Shown here: one piece after another, positions 27,877-36,855 of the stretch
How the letters are laid out: each line of letters begins with the position of its first letter
How positions within the stretch are numbered: position 1 is the first letter of the stretch
Source: Brachybacterium sp. UMB0905
Lineage (GTDB): Bacteria > Actinomycetota > Actinomycetes > Actinomycetales > Dermabacteraceae
Direction: 5' to 3'
DNA length: 64,000 bases
Assembly (NCBI RefSeq): GCF_002871795.1
Contig: NZ_PNHL01000012.1
Span: 1 to 64,000 of the forward strand
Translations under genes and position numbers: made by a program
Notes under the pieces: model-generated
What the model saw: only the letters and a program-made list of their open reading frames with translations
Databases searched by the model: none
Told to the model about the DNA's origin: nothing

Positions 27877-27912
27877 TTGCGATCGCGCTCCCGGCCACCT
27901 AGTGTCGAGACA
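27877..27912 (+). promoter_or_regulatory. Leaderless promoter of the oxidoreductase-nag operon
   Basis: TTGCGA (27877-27882), a 17-bp spacer and TAGTGT (27900-27905), followed by six bases and the ATG at 27912. The spacing puts +1 at the start codon, and no Shine-Dalgarno is present. Confidence 0.55.
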
Positions 27913-28955
27913 TGACCACGCACAATGACGTCGTCCGGGTGGGCCTGCTCGGCCTCGGCACCATCGGGGTCTCGCACGCGAAGGCGCTCGCCGAGCTGCG
28001 CCACCGTGCCCAGCTCGTCGCCTTCAGCGGAGGTGATGGCGAGAAGGCGGCCGATGCCGGCTGGCCCGAGGCGGTGCAGTCGAGCCCCCAGGAACTTCTG
28101 GCCCGGGAGGACCTCGACGTCATCGCCATCTGCACGCCCAGCGGCGCGCACGCCGATAACGCCCTCGCCGCGCTCGGCAGCGACCACCACGCGGTGGTCG
28201 AGAAGCCGCTCGCTCTGACCGCGGCGGAGGCGGATCGGATCGTCTCCCTCGCCGAGTCCCGAGGCCTCAGCGTCCACGTCATCTCCCAGCGCCGCCTCGA
28301 ACCCGAGGTGCAGGCCGTGCGCAGGGCGCTGGAGGAGGGGCTGCTGGGCCCGCTGCGGCTGGCCACCACGCACGTCCACTGGTGGCGGGACGAGAGCTAC
28401 TACTCCGCCGCTCCCTGGCGGGGCGACGCCCGTGCCGGCGGCGGTTCGCTGATGAACCAGGGAGCGCACAACGTGGACCTGCTGCGCTGGCTCGCCGGCC
28501 CCGTCGAGGCGGTCACCGCGCAGTCCGCGACCCTCGCCCATGAGCCCGGCACCGAGGACACCACCGTGGCGACCCTCCGCTTCGCCAGCGGTGCCCTGGG
28601 ACTGATCAGCACCTCGACCGCCACCCCTCCCGGGAGCCCGGCGACGCTCACCCTGTACTGCGCACGCGGGGTCGTCGAGATCGGCCAGGGCGAGCTGCTG
28701 CGATGGGACGTGGACGGGGTCCCCGCACCGCAGATCGACGCGGCGGGGACAGGCATCGGGGTGGGTGCCTCGGATCCCGCCGCCATTGGCATCGCCGGAC
28801 ACGTCCAGCAGTGGACGGAGATCCTCGACGCCATGCAGGAGGGGCGCGACTCCTCGATCCCCGGCCGGGACGGCGCGGAGACTGTGCGCCTGCTCGAGGC
28901 CATCACCGCCGCGGCCGCGACCGGCCGCACCGTGACCATGAACGAGCTGCGATGA
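27912..28955 (+). CDS. Gfo/Idh/MocA-family oxidoreductase (paralogue 3)
   Basis: A 347-residue NAD(P)-dependent dehydrogenase. The Rossmann motif is GLLGLGTIGVSHAKAL, catalytic EKP is in AVVEKPLALT, and the C-terminal domain has GGGSLMNQGAHNVDLLRWLA. It is most like paralogue 2 in this motif (GG.LMNQG.H.VDL). It starts the plus-strand operon that continues through another oxidoreductase, NagB and NagA, so it likely feeds an oxidised or isomerised amino sugar into that route. The start is at a leaderless promoter. Confidence 0.88.
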   Translation: MTTHNDVVRVGLLGLGTIGVSHAKALAELRHRAQLVAFSGGDGEKAADAGWPEAVQSSPQELLAREDLDVIAICTPSGAHADNALAALGSDHHAVVEKPLALTAAEADRIVSLAESRGLSVHVISQRRLEPEVQAVRRALEEGLLGPLRLATTHVHWWRDESYYSAAPWRGDARAGGGSLMNQGAHNVDLLRWLAGPVEAVTAQSATLAHEPGTEDTTVATLRFASGALGLISTSTATPPGSPATLTLYCARGVVEIGQGELLRWDVDGVPAPQIDAAGTGIGVGASDPAAIGIAGHVQQWTEILDAMQEGRDSSIPGRDGAETVRLLEAITAAAATGRTVTMNELR

Positions 28956-28968
28956 CGGAGGAGCTGCG

Positions 28969-29973
28969 ATGAAGGTCGCCATCCTGGGCGCCGCCCATCA
29001 GCACGTCGACTACGCCCTCGCGGAGGTCGAGCACCGCGAGGAGCTCGAGCTGGTCGCCGTCGCCGAAGCCGATGAGACGCTGCGCCGCCGCTTCTTGCCC
29101 GGCATCGAGGTCCCGAGCTACCGGAGCGCACAGGAGCTTCTGGCGGAGCATGACGTGGACGTTGCGCTCGTGGCCGGGATCTACAGCCAGCGCGGCAGCG
29201 CGACCGTCGCGGCGCTGCGCGCGGGAGCGCATGTGCTCGCCGACAAGCCCCTGTGCACCTCCCTCGAGCAGCTCGCACAGGTCAGCGCCGCGGCCGAGGA
29301 GGCACAGCGGCACGTCTCGATCGTGTTCGAGAAGCGGTTCTATCCCGCCACCCTGGCTCTGCGGCAGCTGCTCGCCGAGGGCGTGCTCGGGACGATCGCC
29401 ATGATCGCGAGCACCGGCCCGCACAAGCTCCTCCAGGAGAACCGTCCCGCCTGGTTCCTGGACCCCGCGAGCTACGGCGGGATCGCGGCGGACCTGCCGA
29501 TCCACGACATCGACCTGGTGCTCGAACTGGTCGCGGAGCAGTACGGGGCATCGGCTCCTCTGCAGGGGACCGTGAGCGCCTTCACGGGCAACGCCCGAGC
29601 GTCGGACCATCCCGGTTTCGACGACCACGTCAGCCTGCTGCTGCACGCCGGCGGCGTGCCCGCCACGATCGAGGCGAACTGGCTGGGCCCCGAGGCGGCG
29701 GACGTCCACGGCCACTACCGGATGCGGGTCACCGGCTCGAAGGGGACCGCCGAGGTGGACTGGGCCTACCACCGGCTCACCGTCACCACCCACGACCGGC
29801 CGCGCTGGGAGGAGCCGCTGGGCCCCGCGCAGCGCCCCGCCCAGTACTTCTTCGACGCACTGCTCGCCGGAGAAGAGCCGGAGGTGAGCACCGCAGCGAG
29901 CCTGCAGGCCACCGAGATCGCCCTCAAAGCGCAGGCGAGCGCACTGCACGCCGGCGTGCCGCAGGCGTTCTGA
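28969..29973 (+). CDS. Gfo/Idh/MocA-family oxidoreductase (paralogue 4)
   Basis: A 334-residue member with the divergent N-terminus VAILGAAHQHVDYALAEV. Its catalytic DKP lies in VLADKPLCTS, and GGIAADLPIHDIDLVLELV supplies the metal- or substrate-binding His and Asp. The start at ATG 28969 follows GGAGGAGC, 13 bp after the preceding stop, so the pair is co-expressed. Variants of this kind often act as partner to a canonical paralogue in keto-sugar pathways, but the reaction is unknown. Confidence 0.85.
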   Translation: MKVAILGAAHQHVDYALAEVEHREELELVAVAEADETLRRRFLPGIEVPSYRSAQELLAEHDVDVALVAGIYSQRGSATVAALRAGAHVLADKPLCTSLEQLAQVSAAAEEAQRHVSIVFEKRFYPATLALRQLLAEGVLGTIAMIASTGPHKLLQENRPAWFLDPASYGGIAADLPIHDIDLVLELVAEQYGASAPLQGTVSAFTGNARASDHPGFDDHVSLLLHAGGVPATIEANWLGPEAADVHGHYRMRVTGSKGTAEVDWAYHRLTVTTHDRPRWEEPLGPAQRPAQYFFDALLAGEEPEVSTAASLQATEIALKAQASALHAGVPQAF

Positions 29974-30024
29974 CGTTCTGTCGCTCTGCTGTTTCGTCGT
30001 TCTGTCGTTCCCGAAGGAGACCCG

Positions 30025-30819
30025 ATGTCGTCCCCCACCAGCACCCCGCGCCCCACGGTGAGCATCCGTGACACCGCGGAATCCGCCGGCGCCGCCGCCG
30101 GACGCGCCGCCGCCGATGCCCTGACCGAGATCCTCGAGCAGCAGGACCGGGCACGGGTGATCTTCGCCTCGGCCCCCTCGCAGGAGCAGATGCTCGCCAC
30201 CCTGGGCGCCGACCCGCGGATCGACTGGACCCGCGTGCAGTCCTTCCACATGGACGACTACCTGGGTCTGGACCCGGCGCACCCGGCCGCCTTCGGCACC
30301 TGGCTCGCCGACCGACTGCCGCAGGCCGCGCGGGCCGGACTGGATCGGATCCGCGCCGATGCCGATCCGGACCAGGAGGCCGCCCGGTACGGCGCCGCGC
30401 TCGCGGCCGCACCGATCGACCTCGTGTGCCTCGGGATCGGGGTCAACGGGCACATCGCCTTCAACGAACCGGGCGACACCGACTTCGACACCCCCGAGCG
30501 GGTGCGGCTGATCGAGCTCGCGCACACCTCACGGCAGCAGCAGGTGGACGAAGGGCTGTTCCCGGATCTCGAGTCGGTCCCCACCACCGCCCTCACCCTC
30601 ACCGTCCCGGCGCTGCTGAGCGGAGACGTCCTGGTGTGCACGGTGCTCGGCGAGGCGAAGGCGGAGGCTGTGGCCGCGACGCTGGCCGGGCCCGTCGACC
30701 CCCGCGTGCCCGCCACCGCGATGCTCACGCACCCCCGGGTCCGGATCCACCTCGACCAGGCCGCAGCCGGGCTCCTGCCCGCGCAGCACCGCACCGACAG
30801 CCCGGTCACCGAGGGCTGA
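30025..30819 (+). CDS. nagB: Glucosamine-6-phosphate deaminase
   Basis: NagB converts glucosamine-6-phosphate to fructose-6-phosphate and ammonia. The 264-residue length is normal. Signature blocks are FHMDDYLGL (catalytic Asp pair) and GIGVNGHIAFNEPG, which includes the active-site His. An AAGGAG Shine-Dalgarno precedes the ATG. It lies 51 bp after the oxidoreductase gene and 3 bp before nagA, a classic nag pair, and gives the strongest clue that the whole region degrades an amino sugar. The intergenic gap carries a short direct repeat CGTTCTGTCG at 29974 and 29998. Confidence 0.92.
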   Translation: MSSPTSTPRPTVSIRDTAESAGAAAGRAAADALTEILEQQDRARVIFASAPSQEQMLATLGADPRIDWTRVQSFHMDDYLGLDPAHPAAFGTWLADRLPQAARAGLDRIRADADPDQEAARYGAALAAAPIDLVCLGIGVNGHIAFNEPGDTDFDTPERVRLIELAHTSRQQQVDEGLFPDLESVPTTALTLTVPALLSGDVLVCTVLGEAKAEAVAATLAGPVDPRVPATAMLTHPRVRIHLDQAAAGLLPAQHRTDSPVTEG

Positions 30820-30822
30820 GCC

Positions 30823-31848
30823 GTGAGTGCGGACCCCCGCGTCGAGCCGGGCCTCGTCGACCTCCAGGTCAACGGATACGCCGGGCACGACGTCAACGCC
30901 GACGACGTCACCCCGGACACCCTGGCGGACCTCACCCGCGCGCTCTGGGGGAGGGGCGTGACCACCTACCTGCCCACGGTGATCACCGCGAGCGAGGAGA
31001 AGATCCTCCACGTCCTCTCGGTGATCGCCGCCGCCCGCCGCGAGGACCCGTTGCTCGCGCACTCGATCGCCGGTGTGCACGTGGAGGGACCCTCGCTCGC
31101 GACCGAGGACGGCCCGCGCGGAGCCCACGACATCGCGCACCTGCGTGACCCCGACGTCGCCGAGCTGGACCGCTGGCAGCAGGCGGCCGAGGGGGCGGTG
31201 CGCCTGGTCACCCTCGCCCCGGAACGGGCCGGCGCCGCACCGTACATCGCCGCCGCCAGCGCTCGCGGCGTGCGCATCTCGCTCGGGCACTGCGCCCCCT
31301 CGCCCCAGCAGGTGCGCGCCGGCGTCGAAGCCGGGGCGACGCTCTCCACCCACCTCGGCAACGGCGCGGCGAGCATGCTGCCACGGCACCCGAACCACCT
31401 GTGGACCCAGCTCGCCGACGACCGTCTGACCGCCATGCTCATCGCCGACGGTCACCATCTGCCCGCTGACACCCTCACCGTGATGATCCGCGCCAAGGGA
31501 CCTGAGCGCTGCGTGCTCACCAGCGACTCCGCCGCGCTCGCCGGGATGCCGCCAGGGCGCTATCGCACCCCGGTCGGCGGTGACGTCGAGGTCGCGGCCG
31601 ACGGCAGGCTGACCCTCGCGGGGACGGAGTACCTCGCCGGCTCCGGCTCCGATCTGCGCACCTGCATGAACTGGGCTCGCGCTGCCCTGCCGATCGACCC
31701 CGCGACGCTCGGGGACATGGCGAGCCGGATACCGGCCTCGCTGCTTGGCCTCGAGGGGCGGACCGCAGCCGGTGGGGACAGCGTGCTGGTCGAGGACGAC
31801 CAGGTGATCGAGACCCGCGTGGCCGGGACGGTGGTCCACCGCGCCTGA
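30823..31848 (+). CDS. nagA: N-acetylglucosamine-6-phosphate deacetylase
   Basis: NagA hydrolyses GlcNAc-6-phosphate to glucosamine-6-phosphate and acetate. The 341-residue amidohydrolase has DLQVNG (the Gln-x-Asn variant seen in E. coli-type NagA), GVHVEGPSL (metal Glu), GHCAPSP and STHLGNGA (metal His residues), DGHHLP, and the catalytic Asp in VLTSDSAALAG. It begins directly at GLVDLQVNG. About 50 residues that normally form the N-terminal half of the beta-sandwich are therefore missing, although the barrel is complete. The GTG start is 3 bp after nagB. Its stop is 4 bp from the convergent acyltransferase stop. Confidence 0.88.
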   Translation: MSADPRVEPGLVDLQVNGYAGHDVNADDVTPDTLADLTRALWGRGVTTYLPTVITASEEKILHVLSVIAAARREDPLLAHSIAGVHVEGPSLATEDGPRGAHDIAHLRDPDVAELDRWQQAAEGAVRLVTLAPERAGAAPYIAAASARGVRISLGHCAPSPQQVRAGVEAGATLSTHLGNGAASMLPRHPNHLWTQLADDRLTAMLIADGHHLPADTLTVMIRAKGPERCVLTSDSAALAGMPPGRYRTPVGGDVEVAADGRLTLAGTEYLAGSGSDLRTCMNWARAALPIDPATLGDMASRIPASLLGLEGRTAAGGDSVLVEDDQVIETRVAGTVVHRA

Positions 31849-31852
31849 GCGC

Positions 31853-33101
31853 TCACGCCACGAGCGGCTCGAGCTCCTGCCACAGCGGCTCTGCCATCTC
31901 GCGGCTGAAGGTCTGGGTGAGGTGGTGCTGATCGCGGTAGATCACGGTGTTCCCGAGCAGCACTGGGCAGGTGCTGTCATTGCAGAAGTAGTCGGTGAGG
32001 TCCACGTGGTCGGCATCCGCGTCGGATTCGGTGATCGCGTCGGCCTCCGCCTGTACCAGGGGCTCCTCGAAGGCGGCGGCCCGCGGTGTGGCGCACCGGC
32101 CGGCGCTCTCGGGATTCTGCGCGAGGCAGTGGGTGGGTGCCTGGGCCTGCGTCGGCACGTCCCGCATGACCGCTACGGGCGGGCCGTCGATCCGGGCGAG
32201 CGTGCGGGCGAGCCCGTCATGCCACCGGGTCTCGGGGCTGTCCTGCCCGCCGGGCATCAGGCGGTTCGGGTCGTGGAAGGCGGCGAGGACCACCAGATCC
32301 GGCTCCACCTCAGCGATCCGCTCCAGCACGCCCTCGCGCCACTGGTCGCAGGAGGTGAAGGGGCGATCCTCGAACTGCTGCGGGGTCTCCAGCGGCAGGC
32401 ACGAGCTCTTGGTGCTGCTGTCCAGCCGGATCCGGCCCTCCTCGGCGAGGCGCTCGAGCGCCGGATACCAGTTCGCGGCGTGGGAATCGCCCACCAGGAA
32501 CACCAGCGGGGCGTCGGGGTTCTCGCCGGCCCGGCAGCCGCTCGCGTCGGCCGCCTCGCCCTCCTGGTGGCAGCCGGCGGCGTAGATGGAGGGGTTATCC
32601 CCGGAGACGGTCTCGAGGGTGGGGGAGAGGTTCGCCGGAACGAAGTCCGTGCCCGCCGGAGCGAGCGAGGGCTGCTCCTGCGCGGCGGTGCGGTCCGAGG
32701 AGGTCTGCTGGGGAAGGACCTGCGAGATACCGGCGGAGGTGGCGATCAGCGCGAGCGACGCCGCGGCCGCCAGGCCACCGGTCCGCCAGGAGGGCCCCCG
32801 CCGCAGGGAGGGCCAGCGCAGCACCGGCCGCTCCACCAGGCGATGCAGCAGCCAGGCCAGCGGCACCGCGACCGCGCCCAACAGCAGCCGGATCCACAGC
32901 GGCAGAGGCTCCTCCGACAGGGACGCGGCCTGGGGGATCACCTGCAACGGCCAGTGCACCAGATACAGCGAGTACGAGATCGTGCCCAGGAACTGCATCG
33001 GCGCGAGGCCGAGCACGCGCCCGGCATGGAGCCCGCCCGGCGCGGCGCCGCTGACGAGCAGCGCCGCAGTGGCCAGCACCGGCAGCGCGGCACTCCACCC
33101 C
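31853..33101 (-). pseudogene. OafA/YrhL-type acyltransferase with SGNH domain, 5'-truncated
   Basis: The C-terminal 415 codons of a membrane O-acyltransferase remain. They comprise the last acyltransferase-3 helices (QFLGTISYSLYLVHWPLQVI), a linker helix, and an extracytoplasmic SGNH domain with VFLVGDSHAANWYPALE and a terminal YRDQHHLT. Full-length members have 600-700 residues and eight or more further helices. The frame stays open past 33101 to 33247 only because it runs antisense through the signal-peptidase gene. Such enzymes acetylate surface polysaccharides. The catalytic N-terminal half is missing, so this copy should be inactive. Confidence 0.75.
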
Positions 33102-33110
33102 CTGCGCGAC

Positions 33111-33671
33111 GTGCTCTCCTCCCTCAGCACCGGGTTGAGCGCCGGTGTGCTCCTGCTGCTGCTCGCCCTCGGAGCCCTCACCATCGTGGTGCCCGCCGCC
33201 GTGGGCGGGATGCCGCTGTTGGTGCTGACCGGCTCGATGCGCCCCACCTACCCTCCCGGCACCCTCGTGGTCATCAAGCCCGCTGCGCCCGAGGCGATCG
33301 GGGTGGGGGACGTGATCACCTTCCAGATCGAATCCGGCAAGCCTGCGGTGGCGACACACCGTGTGATCGCCCGCAGCACGGACAGCGGCACCGGGGAGAT
33401 TCGCTTCACCACCCAGGGCGACGCGAACAACACCCCCGGTCCCGAACGGGTCCAGCCCGCGCAGATCCGGGGGAAGGTCTGGTACGCGATCCCTTACCTG
33501 GGCTGGGCGAACCAGGCCATCGACGGCAGCACCCGCAGCTGGGCGGTGCCCACCCTCGCCGGTGCGCTGTTCGCCTACGCGGCCTGGACCGTCGGCTCCG
33601 GGTTGCGGGAACGACGGCAGAAGAAGCGCACGGCCGAGGAGGCGCCGGCGCCCCGCTCCGAGGGGGACTGA
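33111..33671 (+). CDS. sipW: SipW-type signal peptidase I, probably 5'-truncated
   Basis: The protein has an N-terminal hydrophobic helix (GVLLLLLALGALTIVVPA), then the catalytic-serine block VLTGSMRPTYPPGT and ATHRVIA with the His. These are the Ser-His dyad regions of the ER/SipW class, which uses His in place of the bacterial Lys. FTTQGDANNTPGP is the conserved box D, and a second helix is near the C-terminus. I take GTG 33111 (186 residues). Related proteins usually have 20-30 more N-terminal residues, and HPLRD before this GTG reads on without a start into the truncated acyltransferase. The active site is intact, so function is possible if translation starts. Confidence 0.65.
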   Translation: MLSSLSTGLSAGVLLLLLALGALTIVVPAAVGGMPLLVLTGSMRPTYPPGTLVVIKPAAPEAIGVGDVITFQIESGKPAVATHRVIARSTDSGTGEIRFTTQGDANNTPGPERVQPAQIRGKVWYAIPYLGWANQAIDGSTRSWAVPTLAGALFAYAAWTVGSGLRERRQKKRTAEEAPAPRSEGD

Positions 33672-33705
33672 GCCGGCAGCCATGCTGCGAGCGTGAACCC
33701 CGGAC

Positions 33706-33741
33706 AAGGTTCAGTTAACCTTATGCATCTAAGGTTTACTG
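33706..33741 (+). promoter_or_regulatory. Inverted-repeat operator/promoter region of fic
   Basis: AGTTAACCTT (33713-33722) and AAGGTTTACT (33731-33740) form a 10-bp inverted repeat with one mismatch around ATGCATCT. A further AAGGTT at 33706-33711 gives a nested repeat with AACCTT. The block is strikingly AT-rich for this genome. Confidence 0.6.
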
Positions 33742-33752
33742 AAGGGGTGCTC

Positions 33753-34937
33753 ATGGGTATCCATGGCTCATGGCTGCCAGGCCGTCAGCAGCCCGACTTC
33801 CGAGGTGCGACGGCGGCGGAACGACGGGGCGGCGCCTACTCCTACTACGTGCCTGCACGTCTCGCCGAGCAGGACGTGGGAGCTCTGCTCGGGCGGGAGC
33901 TGCGGGAGGAAGCACTCGAGATCGCCAGCCTCATCACTGCGACCTCCGCGCAGGTCGATGAGGCGACGCGACGGGGCATCTACCCCCTGCTCCTGCGCTC
34001 CGAGTCCATCGCCTCCTCGCGGATCGAACGCGTCAATGCCTCCGGTCGGGACGTCTCCTACGCCCAGCTCGGCGATCAGCAGGACCACCTGCGCAATCAC
34101 GAGGCCATGAGCGTGGCCCGCAACGTCCAGGCGACGCGCGACGCGATCGAGGAGCTCGCGGGGCGCGATGAATGGACCATCGGTGATGTCGAGCAGGTCC
34201 ATCGTGCGCTGGGAGTGGTGGGCGCCTCGGAAGGTCTGCGCCGGGTGGACGTGTGGATCGGCGGCCGGGACAAGCTCCGCGCAGAGTATGTGGCCCCTCC
34301 GCCGGGTGAGGTCCCCGCCCTGGTGGAGGATTTCCTGCAGTACCTCAGCAGCTCCGGAGAGCATCCCCTTCTGCTCGCCGCCATCGGCCACCTGCAGTTC
34401 GAGTCCATCCACCCGTTCGAGGACGGAAACGGACGCGCCGGACGAGCACTGATCCACGCCGTCCTCGAACGAGGTGGCGTCGTGCGCTCCGGCCTCCTCC
34501 CCGTCTCCACCGCGATCCGTGCACGAGAGCGGGAGTACGTGCAGCATCTCAGCACTTCACGTACGGACGACCCGTCAGAGGCGGCGGAGGCACTGAACGC
34601 GTGGGTGCGATTCTTCGTCGAGATCGCCGCCGAGGCATGCGAGCGGATGCAGGGCGTCCAGGACGAGATCCGGGCCCTCGACACGCTGCTCGCGGAGAAG
34701 GCCGCGGGCCTGCGCGCCGATTCCTCGGCCCGCCGGATCCTCCCGGTCCTCAGGGAGCAGCCGGTCGTCACCGCGAAGTTCATCGCTGAGCAGCTGGGAG
34801 TCTCTGCAGTGGCCGCGCATCGCGCCGTGGACACCCTGGTCACCCGCGGGATCCTCACTCCGGGAACAGGTAGATACCGCCGCTCGGAGGCCTTCCAGGC
34901 GGACGATGTGCTGCGGGTGATCGACGGGGCGAGCTGA
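33753..34937 (+). CDS. fic: Fic-domain AMP-transferase with C-terminal winged helix
   Basis: A 394-residue Fic protein. A Fic_N region has SSRIER at residues 88-93, matching the inhibitory motif [ST]xxxE[GN] with E92 present but the following Gly/Asn replaced by Arg. The catalytic loop is HPFEDGNGRAGR from H220, the complete HxFx[DE]GNGRxxR signature, so the enzyme should transfer AMP to a protein hydroxyl. The C-terminal 90 residues form a winged-helix DNA-binding domain (FIAEQLGVSAVAAHRAVDTL). ATG 33753 follows GAAGGGG; GTG 33693 and ATG 33723 are in frame but would place the operator inside the gene. Self-regulation is likely. Confidence 0.85.
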   Translation: MGIHGSWLPGRQQPDFRGATAAERRGGAYSYYVPARLAEQDVGALLGRELREEALEIASLITATSAQVDEATRRGIYPLLLRSESIASSRIERVNASGRDVSYAQLGDQQDHLRNHEAMSVARNVQATRDAIEELAGRDEWTIGDVEQVHRALGVVGASEGLRRVDVWIGGRDKLRAEYVAPPPGEVPALVEDFLQYLSSSGEHPLLLAAIGHLQFESIHPFEDGNGRAGRALIHAVLERGGVVRSGLLPVSTAIRAREREYVQHLSTSRTDDPSEAAEALNAWVRFFVEIAAEACERMQGVQDEIRALDTLLAEKAAGLRADSSARRILPVLREQPVVTAKFIAEQLGVSAVAAHRAVDTLVTRGILTPGTGRYRRSEAFQADDVLRVIDGAS

Positions 34938-34943
34938 GGTGTG

Positions 34944-36632
34944 AGATCCAGGCCGCCCGCCGCCTGTTCGCGCCCGATCCGCCCACTCGACCTCGTCCAG
35001 ACCGAACCGGATGGTGAAGGTTGACCCCTCGCCCGGGCGGGAGCTCACGCTGATCTGACCGCCGTGGGCGACCACGATCCGCCGGGTCAGCGACAGCCCG
35101 ATGCCGTGGCCGGGGATGTCGCTGTTGCGCGCGGTCTCGGTGCGGTAGTAGTCGGTGAACAGGTTCGTCTGCTCCTGATCGGACATTCCGATCCCGGTGT
35201 CGGTGACCGCGAGCTCGAGATGGTGATCCTCCACCGCGGTGTGCACGCACACCGTTCCACCGCTCGAGGTGTACTTCAGCGCATTGGAGAGCAGGTTCCC
35301 CACCGCCTGCTGCAGGCGCTGCGCATCCAGCGGCAGCTCAGGGGTCTCGACGATCTTGCGCTCCAGGGTGATGCCCCGCTCCTCGGCCCGCAGCGCCACC
35401 GACTCCGCGGCCTGCTGCGCTATCTCGGACAGGCGCGCCGGACGCAGCGTGAGCTGCTCCGTGCCCGAGCGGGCCACCTGATTCGCGAGCAGGTCCTGCA
35501 CGATCAGCAGCAGCTGATCCGCGTTGCGCTGCGCGACCTGGAGGTACGAGGCCGTCTCCCTCGAGAGGTCCCCGTCATCCTGAGCGAGCTCGAGGTAGCC
35601 GATCACGGAGGTCAGCGGGGTGCGGAGCTCATGGGAGACAGCGGCCACGAACTGCTCCTGAGAGCGCACCGTTTCGATGTACGAGGTGACATCGGAGAAG
35701 ACCACCACCGCGCCCGAGCGCTCCCCTCGGTGATCGATGATCTGCCGGGCTGAGGCGGAGAACACGCTCGCCTCGCGCTGCAGCGGTCCCATCGCCACGA
35801 GCGAGTTGGTGAACGTCTCCTGCAGCACGGCGCGACGTACCGGACGCTGCTCGGGAGGCATTGGCAGAGCCGACCACGGATACCGAACGATCAGCTGGGA
35901 CTCGTTCGGATCGTCGTTGCCCGGCGGGGAGGCGAGCTGAGGGATCCGTCGCTGGGCGCGATTCATCAGCACATCGTGGCCATCACGATCCACCACCACG
36001 ATCCCCACGTCCACGGAGTCGATCACGTTCTCCAGCAGGCGCTCGGAGGCCGCTGCCGACTCGAGCAGTGCTTCCTTCTCCGTGAGGGCTTCGAGGAGCT
36101 GCTGGTTCCGTCCGTCCATCACCGTCAGCGCCCCGACGGCCAGCATTCCGATCTGCAGCACGATGAAGGGCGGCACCAGCGAATGCGCCACCACGAGGGA
36201 GTCGATGTGCGAGGCGCGCACCAGGACGGCAGAGCGATCAGTGCCGAGGTGGAGACCACGGCGATCACCACGCCGTCCCGCCGCAGCCGGGCGGCGAGCC
36301 ACAGGGTGGGCACCAGCACCAGCAGCGAGACCGCGGTGGTGTGCTCTCGGGCCGCATCCCGTGCGAGCGCGACCGCAACCATGTCCAGCACCGGCACCAC
36401 CGCACCCCAGGCGGGCCTGACCTCCTCCCACCGGACCGCGAGCGCGAGCATGGTCGCCAGGGCGAGCATGCCGAGAGCAGTGAGGTAGTCCGCGGCCAGC
36501 ACCAGCTCGGGACGCGAGATGCTGACCAGCGCCGAGAACCCCACCAGCAGCGCCGCGAAGTACAGCTGCTTGGAACCTGTGCCCGAGGTGGGCGAGACGA
36601 TGCCAGCGAGTCAGCGACTTGGCGAGGTCCAC
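34944..36632 (-). pseudogene. Sensor histidine kinase, frameshifted and without its own stop codon
   Basis: Pieces in order: MDLAKSLTRW, then in a second frame a membrane region (SKQLYFAALLVGFSALVSIS and more helices). From about 36235 a third frame continues with a PAS-like region (IDSVDVGIVVVDRDGHDVLM), an H-box AVSHELRTPLTSVIGYLEL, an N-box GNLLSNALKYT, and G-boxes TDTGIGM and GHGIGLSLTRR. One extra base near 36602 restores the first junction. After the last kinase strand (STFTIRFGLDEVEW) no stop occurs until 34575, inside the opposite-strand fic gene, so the native 3' end is gone. No response regulator is adjacent. Sequencing error could explain the frameshifts but not the lost end. Confidence 0.7.
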
Positions 36633-36855
36633 GGGTGGGCTCCTTCTGCGAGGCGGGCGGGGCGCTCGGCCCGGCGCTGAGCGGAGCGTCCGCAGCCCAC
36701 GCCGGTGCCCGCCACTCTACGAGTGTCCAGTCTCTCCGCGCTGAGGGAATCGCCTTTCTCACCCTTGTTCAGCCCGGTGTGTGAGGTCGGGGTGAGGCCC
36801 TCTCGCCCAGGTCCAGGACCGCAGGGCATCTCCCGGGGCGGTGTGAGACAGCACC

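Noticed and set aside
29974..30007. Direct repeat CGTTCTGTCG as a regulatory or CRISPR-like unit
   Set aside because: There are only two 10-bp copies in a pyrimidine-rich spacer, with no spacer regularity and no flanking cas genes. It is probably local slippage.
34575..34943. Long C-terminal extension of the histidine kinase
   Set aside because: The residues are an antisense reading of fic. The kinase fold is already complete at STFTIRF, so the extension is an artefact of a lost stop codon.
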